Shown piece by piece: positions 35,567-43,953 of a DNA stretch of 46,919 nucleotides (the first letter of the stretch is position 1; the number at the start of each line of letters is the position of its first letter). The notes under the pieces were generated by a model. The model searched no databases, was not told the origin of the DNA, and saw only the letters and a program-made list of their open reading frames with translations. Origin of the DNA: Pseudoalteromonas sp. H71 (GTDB taxonomy: Bacteria; Pseudomonadota; Gammaproteobacteria; Enterobacterales; Alteromonadaceae). The stretch spans positions 19,557-66,475 of the forward strand of contig NZ_LODI01000024.1 of assembly GCF_001468485.1 (NCBI RefSeq), in the 5' to 3' direction. Both the position numbers and the translations under genes were made by a program.

Positions 35567-36081
35567 TGGGTAGTTTTTTGGAAGACTTCTTTTGGCTAAT
35601 GGTTTCAATTGGTCAACCTTTTGGTATTTTTACTACGTGGCTATTTATTTTCACCTTTTTATATCATTTGTCTGCGGCTATTAATAAAACCGATAATAGT
35701 CAAACTTACCTGTCATTCATTATGATGGTTTCTTACACCTTATGTTTATACATAGATATGTATACACCGCTAAAGCATTTACAGTTATATATTTTTGATG
35801 CGGTTACTATCGCAGCTATTATCATTTGGCGTTACAGCCTAGGCAGAATGATCCCTGTTAGCTTTTACTATTTGGTAGGGGGGTTATCTGTTAACGCAAC
35901 GCTTTTTTTGGCAATACATATTGATACAATGCTAGATCCGTATAGTGAATATTGGTGGCTATGGGGAGTATACGCGTTAGTGATGCCGCTTGTTGATATA
36001 ACAATGGCCGTTGTACTTGTTACAAATAAAGATTTATTAAAACTGGTGTGGTTAACTAAAAAACTAACCACACGTAGTTAA
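35566..36081 (+). CDS. array membrane protein, copy 7 (last, shortened tail)
   Basis: 171 residues. The N-terminal 60 residues follow copy 6; the tail deviates, NKDLLKLVWLTKKLTTRS, losing the Gly-Leu-Val-Lys-Leu-Lys-Asn sequence common to copies 3-6. Helix 4 reads GGLSVNATLFLAIHID, so the His and Asp remain. It ends the array; a terminator follows within 35 bases. Function unknown. Confidence 0.82.
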   Translation: MGSFLEDFFWLMVSIGQPFGIFTTWLFIFTFLYHLSAAINKTDNSQTYLSFIMMVSYTLCLYIDMYTPLKHLQLYIFDAVTIAAIIIWRYSLGRMIPVSFYYLVGGLSVNATLFLAIHIDTMLDPYSEYWWLWGVYALVMPLVDITMAVVLVTNKDLLKLVWLTKKLTTRS

Positions 36082-36088
36082 TGTATCG

Positions 36089-36116
36089 CTAGAGGCTGCA
36101 TACCTCTAAATTTTTT
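36089..36116 (+). terminator. probable terminator after the membrane-protein array
   Basis: TAGAGG (36090-36095) pairs with CCTCTA (36103-36108) around a 7-base loop, followed by AA and six Ts. It lies eight bases after the stop of copy 7 and closes the array transcript before convergent coaD. Confidence 0.65.
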
Positions 36117-36141
36117 GCTTTGGTAAAGCACTTCACTAGGC

Positions 36142-36956
<815 letters not shown>

Positions 36957-37610
36957 ATGAATACCAAGGAAAAAATAATACACACCAGTATTTCGTTGTT
37001 TAATGAAAATGGTGAACGTGCAATAACAACTAATCATATTGCATCGAGCTTAGGGATGAGTCCGGGTAATCTTTATTATCATTTTAAAAATAAAGAAGAC
37101 ATTATTCGCCATATTTTTGCGCTTTACCGTGATCATTTAAGTACACATTTTAAGCCTATTGATAAAGACGACGATGCATTTAGTCATTTAACTGCTTATC
37201 TCGACTCGCTATTTGAACTTATGTGGCGTTTTCACTTTTTTTACGACAACCTTGGCGATATCCTCTCTAGAGATACCGACTTAAAACAAGCGTATATTGA
37301 TTTTCAGCTTGAGTTACTAGAGCAAGTTCGTAACGTTATTTTGGGGTTGCGAGATAAAGGCATGATCGCCATTGACGAACAAGACGTGACCGAATTAGCA
37401 CACACACTTAAATTAACCGTTAGCTTTTGGACACCTTACATAAAAGCACGAAGACCCAGTGGTTCGTTGGCTGAGCAAGATATTTATTATGGTATTTTAA
37501 AAGTATTGGCTTTATTTAGAGCTTACAGTACAGAAAAAAGCAGCGTACAGATGAACCAACTTCGCGAAAAGTACACGGCACTTGCACAGCAAGCACCGGC
37601 AGTAGCATAA
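36957..37610 (+). CDS. TetR-family transcriptional regulator
   Basis: 217 residues. The DNA-binding helix-turn-helix (about residues 4-50) is textbook: IIHTSISLFNENGERAITTNHIASSLGMSPGNLYYHFKNKEDI. The remaining helical domain (60-200) is effector binding and dimerisation; it does not match a named subgroup that I recognise. The next gene, thiI, has its own promoter 43 bases after this stop, so the pair is not obviously an operon. Target and ligand unknown. Confidence 0.88.
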   Translation: MNTKEKIIHTSISLFNENGERAITTNHIASSLGMSPGNLYYHFKNKEDIIRHIFALYRDHLSTHFKPIDKDDDAFSHLTAYLDSLFELMWRFHFFYDNLGDILSRDTDLKQAYIDFQLELLEQVRNVILGLRDKGMIAIDEQDVTELAHTLKLTVSFWTPYIKARRPSGSLAEQDIYYGILKVLALFRAYSTEKSSVQMNQLREKYTALAQQAPAVA

Positions 37611-37652
37611 CGCCTCATTTATTGGCTGTTTCCTAGACGTTAAAATTTTTGC

Positions 37653-37658
37653 TATAAT
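37653..37658 (+). promoter_or_regulatory. extended -10 promoter for thiI
   Basis: TGC-TATAAT is an extended -10 element 51 bases before the thiI start. The -35 position (TTCCTA at 37630-37635, 17-base spacing) is poor, which is usual for extended -10 promoters. The leader contains a small GGGA...TCCC stem. Confidence 0.6.
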
Positions 37659-37708
37659 CGCGCGCCAAATGCCTGGGAGCGCGAATTCCCGCAGTCTAAG
37701 AGTGAACT

Positions 37709-39166
37709 ATGCTTAAATTTATCGTCAAACTACACCCCGAAATAGCTATCAAAAGCCGCTCGGTTCGTAAACGCTTTACTAAAGTGTTAGAAAATAACAT
37801 TAAAATTGTATTGCGTCGTATTGACGAAAAAGTACAAGTAAGAAACAACTGGGATAACATTTCAGTTGTTACCAAATTAACTGATGCGCAAACTCGGTTA
37901 GACTTTATTGATGGTTTGCAACGCATTCCAGGTATAGTGCAATTTATTGAAGTGACCGAAGTCGAATTTAGTACTTTGGACGAAATTTATCAAAAAACCT
38001 TTGAATTAATTGGCCACACAATTGCGGGTAAAACATTTTGCGTACGTGCAAAACGTATAGGCCAACACGACTTTACATCAACCGATTTAGAGCGTTACGT
38101 TGGTGGTGGTTTAAACCAACACGTTGAAGGTGCCCGCGTAAAACTTAGCCGCCCAGAGGTGACTATTCGCCTAGAAGTCAAAGACGACAAAGCCTACATT
38201 GTAACGCAAACACATTTGGGTATGGCGGGCTTCCCTTTGCCAACTCAAGAAGATGTACTGTCGTTAATGTCGGGTGGGTTTGACTCAGGTGTTGCTAGCT
38301 ACCAAATGATACGAAAAGGTGCGCGTACGCACTTTTTGTTCTTCAACTTAGGTGGTGCTGCCCATGAAATTGGCGTTAAACAAGCCAGTTACTTTTTATG
38401 GAAAAAGTACAGCTCTACCCACAAAGTCAAATTTATAACGGTAGACTTTGAACCTGTTGTTGCCGAAATTTTAGAAAACGTTGAGAACAGCCAAATGGGC
38501 GTTGTCCTTAAACGTATGATGATGCGTGCCGGTAGCGCAGTGGCCGAAAAGCTAAATATTCAAGCACTTGTAACGGGTGAGAGTATTGGGCAGGTGTCTA
38601 GCCAAACGTTGGCTAACTTAAGTGTTATTGACCGCGTAACCGAAACGCTTATTTTACGTCCGCTTATTCAGCACGATAAGCAAGAGATTATTAATATTGC
38701 GCGCCAAATTGGTACCGCTGAAATGGCTGAAACTATGCCAGAATACTGTGGTGTTATATCTAAAAAGCCAACGGTAAAAGCAAAAATAGACGTGATTAAA
38801 GGCGAAGAAGAAAAGTTCGACTTTGATGTACTTGATACCGTTATAGATAACGCGCGTGTTATGGATGTTCGTGATATCGACGTAGCAGCCAAGCAAGAGC
38901 TAAAAGAGGCTGAATCGGTTGCCGATTTACCGCCTGGCTCTGTGGTTGTTGATATTCGTTCACCAGAAGAAGAAGATGCCGCGCCGCTTGAAATTGAAGG
39001 TATTGAAGTAATCCACTTACCGTTTTTCCGTTTAGCTACTAAATTTGGCGATCTACCAAAAGATAAAGACTATTACCTGTATTGCGATAGAGGTGTAATG
39101 AGCCAGTTGCAAGCGCTTATTTTGCACGAGCAAGGGTTTACAACAGTTAAAGTGTATCGCCCTTAA
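37709..39166 (+). CDS. thiI: tRNA 4-thiouridine / thiazole sulfurtransferase ThiI
   Basis: Inserts sulfur at U8 of tRNA and supplies sulfur for the thiamine thiazole. 485 residues (E. coli 482), including the C-terminal rhodanese domain found in gammaproteobacteria. An N-terminal ferredoxin-like part and THUMP domain (about 60-165) precede the PP-loop VLSLMSGGFDSGVASYQM. The conserved Cys347 is in MPEYCGVISKKP, and the rhodanese active-site Cys459 in LYCDRGVMSQ; E. coli equivalents are 344 and 456. A strong terminator follows that also overlaps the end of the PanE-like gene. Confidence 0.97.
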   Translation: MLKFIVKLHPEIAIKSRSVRKRFTKVLENNIKIVLRRIDEKVQVRNNWDNISVVTKLTDAQTRLDFIDGLQRIPGIVQFIEVTEVEFSTLDEIYQKTFELIGHTIAGKTFCVRAKRIGQHDFTSTDLERYVGGGLNQHVEGARVKLSRPEVTIRLEVKDDKAYIVTQTHLGMAGFPLPTQEDVLSLMSGGFDSGVASYQMIRKGARTHFLFFNLGGAAHEIGVKQASYFLWKKYSSTHKVKFITVDFEPVVAEILENVENSQMGVVLKRMMMRAGSAVAEKLNIQALVTGESIGQVSSQTLANLSVIDRVTETLILRPLIQHDKQEIINIARQIGTAEMAETMPEYCGVISKKPTVKAKIDVIKGEEEKFDFDVLDTVIDNARVMDVRDIDVAAKQELKEAESVADLPPGSVVVDIRSPEEEDAAPLEIEGIEVIHLPFFRLATKFGDLPKDKDYYLYCDRGVMSQLQALILHEQGFTTVKVYRP

Positions 39167-39202
39167 GAAATAAGTTAGTAAGTTACGGGTTAATAGTTTA
39201 TG

Positions 39203-39231
39203 AAAGCGTGGTTTATACCACGCTTTTTTTT
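39203..39231. terminator. terminator after thiI, overlapping the panE-like stop
   Basis: AAAGCGTGG (39203-39211), loop TTTATA, CCACGCTTT (39218-39226), then Ts. The stop codon of the convergent panE-like gene lies in the loop, so the right arm is coding on the minus strand. Confidence 0.88.
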
Positions 39232-40115
39232 GCCTGAATTTTAGCAAGTAGCTCATTATTTGTAGGGGTATTAATGTTGTAGCGTTTGCCTTGCTCGCTA
39301 ATATACCCACAAATGGCCATTATTTCTGTTGGCTTGTTATTAGCAATATCTTGTTGCATTGACGAATAATTTTCAGCGGTAAGTGCCATTACGGTGTAAG
39401 CATTATTCAATGCATCAGCTAAAGCGATATTCAATCCTTGCGCATTAGCAACTCTGCAGCCCTCATAGAGCAAGCTCATTATAGTTGCGCTAAATATAGG
39501 AACGCGTAATTGGCCATTTTTTATATTATGAAGCGCAGTTAGCGGGTTAATAGCCACATTAACCAGTAGCTTTTCAAAGCGAAGCTGCTCAATGTTATTA
39601 ACTACTTTTAAGTTTGGGATTGCTTGGAGTAGTGGTGATATACATTGTGGGTTTTTAACTGCGAGGTTGTTACAGCCACCAATCACGCTTTGTCCTTCAC
39701 CGGTATGTTGCACAATGTACGGATTAGACTTAAATCCGGCCATGCTGGTGGTTAAAAAGTAAAGTGCTTGCTGAGTGTGTAACTGAGGCATTAGTTCTTC
39801 AATATTTCCCATTCCATTATGAGAAATTACCAGTGTTGAATTATTAGCTAGGTAAGGTTTTACTTGTGCAAACGCGTCTTGAACCTGAAAAGCTTTAACC
39901 GTAAAAATAACAATATCATAACTAGGTTGCTGCGCCAGTTCACCTAAATTAATAAAGCGTGCATTAATTTTATGTGACGGGGCATTTTTACGGCTATAAA
40001 AACGGGTATTGCAGGTTGGCTTGCGTGTTAAAACATGTACCGTATTTTCTTTACTTAAAAAGTGACTCATTAATAGGCCTATAGCGCCATCACCTATAAT
40101 TAAAATGTTAGTCAT
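39213..40115 (-). CDS. panE: 2-dehydropantoate 2-reductase-like protein
   Basis: Would reduce ketopantoate to pantoate with NADPH for pantothenate and CoA synthesis. 300 residues (E. coli PanE 303). The Rossmann start is ILIIGDGAIGLLMSHFL; FTVKAFQVQDA and ISHNGMGNIEEL follow; RFEKLLVNVAINPLTAL holds the catalytic lysine region, and MQQDIANNKPTEIMAICGYI with NINTPTNNELL matches the C-terminal substrate site. Similar proteins reduce other 2-keto acids, so the symbol is by family. Its start overlaps the end of the VanZ-like gene by eight bases. Confidence 0.85.
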   Translation of the reverse strand: MTNILIIGDGAIGLLMSHFLSKENTVHVLTRKPTCNTRFYSRKNAPSHKINARFINLGELAQQPSYDIVIFTVKAFQVQDAFAQVKPYLANNSTLVISHNGMGNIEELMPQLHTQQALYFLTTSMAGFKSNPYIVQHTGEGQSVIGGCNNLAVKNPQCISPLLQAIPNLKVVNNIEQLRFEKLLVNVAINPLTALHNIKNGQLRVPIFSATIMSLLYEGCRVANAQGLNIALADALNNAYTVMALTAENYSSMQQDIANNKPTEIMAICGYISEQGKRYNINTPTNNELLAKIQAKKSVV

Positions 40116-40458
40116 AGGGATTCTTTTTGCGAGGAGTAAAAATTACTCTTAGTAAAAAGTAGCTAGCAGCACCCGCAAAATCAGCGATAAAATCGCCAAT
40201 AGAGGCTTGCCTATAGGGAAGTGCATCTTGCATTATTTCAATTGATGCACCGTAACCGGCTAATAATAAAACTTGTGCGTATAAAGGAAGCTTAAACGCT
40301 TTATCCATAATAACGGCAAGCACAAAAAAAATCCCAAAATGGGCTACTTTATCAATGTGTGGAAATAGGTTAGCTGCGCCTTTTATTTCTTTGGCAAATA
40401 AAAAAGTAAACGCCACGATGCTGAGCAAAAAAACTGCTTGGTAAACACGCCTTGTCAC
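40108..40458 (-). CDS. VanZ-like family membrane protein
   Basis: 116 residues with four hydrophobic segments. The VanZ-like pattern is HIDKVAHFGIFFVLAVIMDKAF followed by GYGASIEIMQDALPYRQASIGDFIADFAGAASYFLL, with conserved Asp, His, Glu and the Arg/Asp pair. VanZ itself raises teicoplanin resistance by an unknown mechanism; chromosomal relatives are uncharacterised. Transcribed before and overlapping the panE-like gene. The gene is divergent from yajQ. Confidence 0.8.
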   Translation of the reverse strand: MTRRVYQAVFLLSIVAFTFLFAKEIKGAANLFPHIDKVAHFGIFFVLAVIMDKAFKLPLYAQVLLLAGYGASIEIMQDALPYRQASIGDFIADFAGAASYFLLRVIFTPRKKNPYD

Positions 40459-40611
40459 GTAAAATCCTAGAGTCGCTTAAAAAAGAAACTTGAGTATATC
40501 AAACTAAATGAGTATCGCACCTGAACAAGATGCAGAAAAATGTAAAGATTTATAGTTTTAGCGTTATAATTGCGTCATAAAAATTAAGATTGAATAGTTA
40601 GGAGAAAACCA

Positions 40612-41094
40612 ATGCCTTCATTTGATATTGTATCTGAAGTAGAAATGAACGAAGCACAAAATGCGGTTGATAACGCAAACCGTGAACTTGAGACTCGCTT
40701 TGACTTTAGAGGTGTTGATGCATCTATTGAGCTAAACGACAAAACAATTAAACTTAAAGCTGAAGCTGATTCACAGGTTATGCAGTTGTTTGATATTTTA
40801 GCCGGTAAAGTTTCTAAGCGTGGTATGGATGTAGCTAGCCTAGAGCTTCAAGACATTAGCCGTGCGGGTAAAAATGTTTTTCGTAACGTTGCGCTTAAGC
40901 AAGGTATTGAAAAAGACATGGCTAAAAAAGTAGTTAAAGCTATTAAAGATTCAAAAGTAAAAGTGCAAGCGGCTATTCAAGGCGAAGAAGTGCGCGTAAC
41001 GGGTAAAAAGCGTGATGACTTACAAGCTGCTATGCAAGTTGTGCGTACTGCCGATTTAGGTCAGCCATTTCAGTTTAAAAACTTCCGCGATTAA
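40612..41094 (+). CDS. yajQ: YajQ-family nucleotide-binding protein
   Basis: 160 residues, the usual length (E. coli 163). The whole sequence follows the family from [34 protein letters not shown] to the closing [16 protein letters not shown]. YajQ proteins bind c-di-GMP in Xanthomonas and nucleotides or RNA elsewhere; whether this one does is unknown. TAGGAGAAAA before the ATG is a strong ribosome site. Monocistronic with its own terminator. Confidence 0.96.
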   Translation: MPSFDIVSEVEMNEAQNAVDNANRELETRFDFRGVDASIELNDKTIKLKAEADSQVMQLFDILAGKVSKRGMDVASLELQDISRAGKNVFRNVALKQGIEKDMAKKVVKAIKDSKVKVQAAIQGEEVRVTGKKRDDLQAAMQVVRTADLGQPFQFKNFRD

Positions 41095-41128
41095 TTATAG
41101 GGGGCTTTTTGAGCGCCCTTTAAATAAT

Positions 41129-41163
41129 AAGCCAAATAGCCGCGATAGTTATTTGGCTTTTTT
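41129..41163 (+). terminator. intrinsic terminator after yajQ
   Basis: GCCAAATA (41131-41138) pairs with TATTTGGC (41150-41157) around an 11-base loop, followed by six Ts. Confidence 0.85.
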
Positions 41164-41221
41164 ATGAGCTGTTTAAATTCGTTTAAGTATGCTAAATCTT
41201 TTTTAGCTGTATAGACGTCCG

Positions 41222-41250
41222 TTGACATTTTTTATTAAACTCCTCACAAT
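41222..41250 (+). promoter_or_regulatory. sigma-70-type promoter of the cobalamin-receptor gene
   Basis: TTGACA (41222-41227), 17 bases, CACAAT (41245-41250). The -35 is perfect, the -10 matches at four of six positions and the spacing is optimal. Transcription would begin near 41257 and include the whole riboswitch. Confidence 0.65.
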
Positions 41251-41302
41251 AGCGGCCTATTTTCAAGGTGCTTATTAATTTTTTCAATGGTTTGATTTTT
41301 TT

Positions 41303-41460
41303 AATAAGATAATCGGGAAGTTGGTGCGTTTTCATGATGACTACAATCCCAACACTGCCCCCGCAACGGTAAAGTAATACATAAAGCTATGTACTTGCTG
41401 AGTCCGGAGACCGGCCTTGATGTAATCTTACTTAGTTCTTTGCGGTGGGCAAAGAAGGGG
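41303..41460 (+). promoter_or_regulatory. cobalamin riboswitch
   Basis: The aptamer spans about 41303-41431. P1 is TAAGAT (41305-41310) with ATCTTA (41425-41430). The conserved core is present in order: GGGAAGTTGGTGCG, AATCCC, CACTGCCCCCGCAACGGTAA, and the B12 box AGTCCGGAGACCGGCC (41401-41416). After it a stem CTTTGC/GCAAAG (41438-41454, loop GGTGG) ends two bases before the ribosome site GGGG (41457-41460), which suggests translational control: adenosylcobalamin binding would hide the site. No T-run follows the stem, so transcription termination is unlikely. Confidence 0.95.
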
Positions 41461-41466
41461 AACATC

Positions 41467-43293
41467 ATGTTAAATAAAACAACTCTTGGCGTTGCAATTA
41501 CTGCTGCGCTGTCACTATCTGTATCTGCTGCAGAGCAATCAATCGAAACCATTACGGTAACCGCTAATAAGTTTGAACAATCAATTACTAATGTATTAGC
41601 GAGCGTAAATGTTATAACTCGTGATGACATAGAAGCCAGTAATGTTCGCGACTTACCAACGCTATTAACGTCTCAAGTTGGCTTTCAGGTAAACCCTAAT
41701 GGCGGTTTTGGTCAAAATGCCGGTGTTTCACTGCGCGGTACGGGATCAGGTGATACGCTAATTTTAATAGACGGTGTGCGCACAGGTTCGGCAACGCTTG
41801 GTCAAAAAGCATTAAGCAATGTGCCATTAAATAGTATTGAGCGCATTGAAATAATAAAAGGTTCACGTGCTGCAGTGTATGGCTCTGATGCGCTAGCGGG
41901 TGTTATTAATATTATAACGCGCGAGTCAGATAACCTTTCTGTTAGTGCTATGTTTGGGTCTGATTCATATCAAGACTACCAGCTTGCTGGCTCTGTAAAA
42001 ACAGGTGATCTGACAACGGCTTTTAATGCTGGGTTTGAAAAAACAGATAACTTTGATGTACTGCAAGGTGTTGCCCCCGATGAAGACGGCTTTGAAAACA
42101 AAAACCTTGGCTTTAAAGTAAATTATACCGATGCGCACTACGGCGACTTTAAGTTACTAGGGCAATACAGTGAAGGCTTTGCTGATTACGACAGTCGTTT
42201 TAGTCCTGCCGATAGTACGATTGAGCGAGGTGATTTTAAAAATTACCAGCTTTCGGCTGGTTGGAATAAAGACTATAACAATCAAACACACAGCATTGAT
42301 ATTGCATTTGCAACGGATGATTCAGACAACCGTTATGTTGATTTTTCTCAAGGGCCTACAACGAGTACCTTTATTACTAAGCGCTCACAAATTGACTATA
42401 ACGGTCAATACCGTTTAAACGATTCGTTAAACATTAGTGGTGGTATTAATTGGTACAACGATGACGTGTCACAAAGCTCCACCACGTTTGAAGTGCAAGA
42501 GCGCGATGTATTAGCGGTATTTGTTGGCGCATATTACGATGCGGATGAGTTGCTTGCTAATTTAACCATTCGTCAAGATGACGATGAGCAATTTGGTAAT
42601 GAAACAACGTATACCGCGGCGGCAGGTTATCACTTATCCGAAAACGCTACATTTAGAATAAGCCAAAGCACGGGCTTTAAAGCGCCTACTTTTAATGATT
42701 TATATTTTCCACTTTACGGCAATGCTAATCTTCAACCCGAAACGTCAGTAAATCGCGAGCTTGGCTTAAACATTGACTTTGAAACTGCACGTGTTGATGT
42801 CGCTATTTTTAGAAATGAAATTGAAGATAAAATTGCTTACGACACTAATTTTGCACTCACCAATATTAATGAGGCTCAATATGAAGGTGTTGAGTTTAGC
42901 CTGATTAATCAAATTTTTGGCTTTGATAGTAATGTGAATTTTGCTTACTTAAGTGCAGAAGATAAAGAAACTGGCGAAGCGCTTAGAAACGTTGCTAAAC
43001 GAACCTTTAATTGGGAGCTTGCAAAACAGTTTGGTGCATTTGATACAAGCCTAGCAATGCAATATCGCGGTGAGCGAGCAGGGGCTGTTTCACAATTAGG
43101 GTCTTATACGCTTTGGAATTTAGCGGGTAATTACCAAGTAAACGATGAGGTTACGGTGTCCCTTCGTGTTGAAAACTTATTTGATAAAGAGTACAACGCA
43201 GTCGATTCTAACGCTGATTTTACAACAGGGCAGGTGTACTACTACAACACGCCAGAGCGCCGCTTTTTTGCTGGTATAGATTACCAGTTTTAA
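41467..43293 (+). CDS. btuB: BtuB-type TonB-dependent vitamin B12 receptor
   Basis: Outer-membrane receptor that imports cobalamin with TonB energy. 608 residues (E. coli BtuB 614). A signal peptide (1-21, ending VSAA) is followed by the TonB box ETITVTANK, the plug domain (SLRGTGSGDTLILIDGVRTGS, IERIEIIKGSRAAVYGSDALAGVINIITRE) and a 22-strand barrel that ends in the usual terminal Phe (YQF). The start at 41467 gives the signal peptide and has GGGG six bases before; the longer frame from 41389 lies inside the riboswitch. The riboswitch makes the vitamin B12 role very likely. Confidence 0.93.
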   Translation: MLNKTTLGVAITAALSLSVSAAEQSIETITVTANKFEQSITNVLASVNVITRDDIEASNVRDLPTLLTSQVGFQVNPNGGFGQNAGVSLRGTGSGDTLILIDGVRTGSATLGQKALSNVPLNSIERIEIIKGSRAAVYGSDALAGVINIITRESDNLSVSAMFGSDSYQDYQLAGSVKTGDLTTAFNAGFEKTDNFDVLQGVAPDEDGFENKNLGFKVNYTDAHYGDFKLLGQYSEGFADYDSRFSPADSTIERGDFKNYQLSAGWNKDYNNQTHSIDIAFATDDSDNRYVDFSQGPTTSTFITKRSQIDYNGQYRLNDSLNISGGINWYNDDVSQSSTTFEVQERDVLAVFVGAYYDADELLANLTIRQDDDEQFGNETTYTAAAGYHLSENATFRISQSTGFKAPTFNDLYFPLYGNANLQPETSVNRELGLNIDFETARVDVAIFRNEIEDKIAYDTNFALTNINEAQYEGVEFSLINQIFGFDSNVNFAYLSAEDKETGEALRNVAKRTFNWELAKQFGAFDTSLAMQYRGERAGAVSQLGSYTLWNLAGNYQVNDEVTVSLRVENLFDKEYNAVDSNADFTTGQVYYYNTPERRFFAGIDYQF

Positions 43294-43305
43294 ATAATCT
43301 AAACA

Positions 43306-43331
43306 GAAAGCCCGGTTTTACCGGGCTTTTT
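43306..43331. terminator. bidirectional terminator between btuB and msrA
   Basis: AAAGCCCGG (43307-43315, with an extra A), loop TTTTA, CCGGGCTTT and further Ts. It lies seven bases before the msrA stop and serves both convergent genes. Confidence 0.9.
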
Positions 43332-43337
43332 AGTGTT

Positions 43338-43874
43338 TTACTCAGCTAAAAACTCTTTAAATACGGTTTCAAACTTGTGTAATTTTGGCGCGATTAACAT
43401 ACTGCAATAGCCCTGTTGCGGGTTTTCGTTGTAGTAATCTTGATGATAGTGCTCAGCAGGATAGTAAGTTGTTACCGGGCTTACTTCGGTTACAATTGGC
43501 TCACTAACATGAGTTTGTAACTGTTCAATCATAGTATTAGTAAGCGCAAGTTGTTCGTCATTATGGTAATAAACAACACTGCGATATTGTGTGCCAATAT
43601 CGTTACCTTGGCGATTTAACTGCGTGGCATCGTGCAAAGTAAAAAACATAGCGAGCAAGGTTTCAAAGCTTACAATGGTGCTATCAAATTCAACTTTTAC
43701 TACTTCGGCATGGCCCGTTGTACCAGTGCATACTGATTTGTATGTTGGATCGTCAGTATTGCCACCGGTATAACCCGAGCTTACATCCGACACGCCATTT
43801 ACACGCCTAAATGCTGCGTCAATACACCAAAAACAGCCACCACCAAAGGTTGCTACTTGCGTTGTTGAACTCAT
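43338..43874 (-). CDS. msrA: peptide-methionine (S)-S-oxide reductase
   Basis: Repairs oxidised methionine. 178 residues, the shorter type without N-terminal extension. The catalytic Cys14 is in FGGGCFWC; YTGGNTDDPTYKSVCTGTTGHAEVVKVEFD and HYHQDYYNENPQQGYC are diagnostic, with the resolving Cys near the C-terminus. The ATG at 43874 has AGGA before it; an upstream in-frame ATG (43907) would add a hydrophobic stretch not found in the family. Confidence 0.95.
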   Translation of the reverse strand: MSSTTQVATFGGGCFWCIDAAFRRVNGVSDVSSGYTGGNTDDPTYKSVCTGTTGHAEVVKVEFDSTIVSFETLLAMFFTLHDATQLNRQGNDIGTQYRSVVYYHNDEQLALTNTMIEQLQTHVSEPIVTEVSPVTTYYPAEHYHQDYYNENPQQGYCSMLIAPKLHKFETVFKEFLAE

Positions 43875-43953
43875 AATTATTCCTAATATTAGACAAAGGT
43901 CACGCAAAACATAAAGCCTAGCGTCGTAACAAGGTTACGACGCGTTAGCTTGC

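Larger units (their letters stand above)
41095..41302 (+). other. yajQ-btuB intergenic region before the riboswitch
   Basis: It holds the yajQ terminator (41129-41163), then the likely btuB promoter (41222-41250), and an AT-rich leader up to the riboswitch. No gene is seen. Confidence 0.6.

Noticed and set aside
32049..36081. Array as a transposon-borne or prophage segment
   Set aside because: No integrase, transposase, tRNA target or terminal repeats are visible at either edge; only the tandem genes are present.
32049..36081. CRISPR or simple tandem DNA repeat
   Set aside because: The repeat unit of about 530 bases is protein-coding, with diverged sequence and intact frames; no spacer structure exists.
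41389..41466. N-terminal extension of the B12 receptor from ATG 41389
   Set aside because: These bases are the 3' half of the cobalamin riboswitch; the signal peptide starts at 41467.
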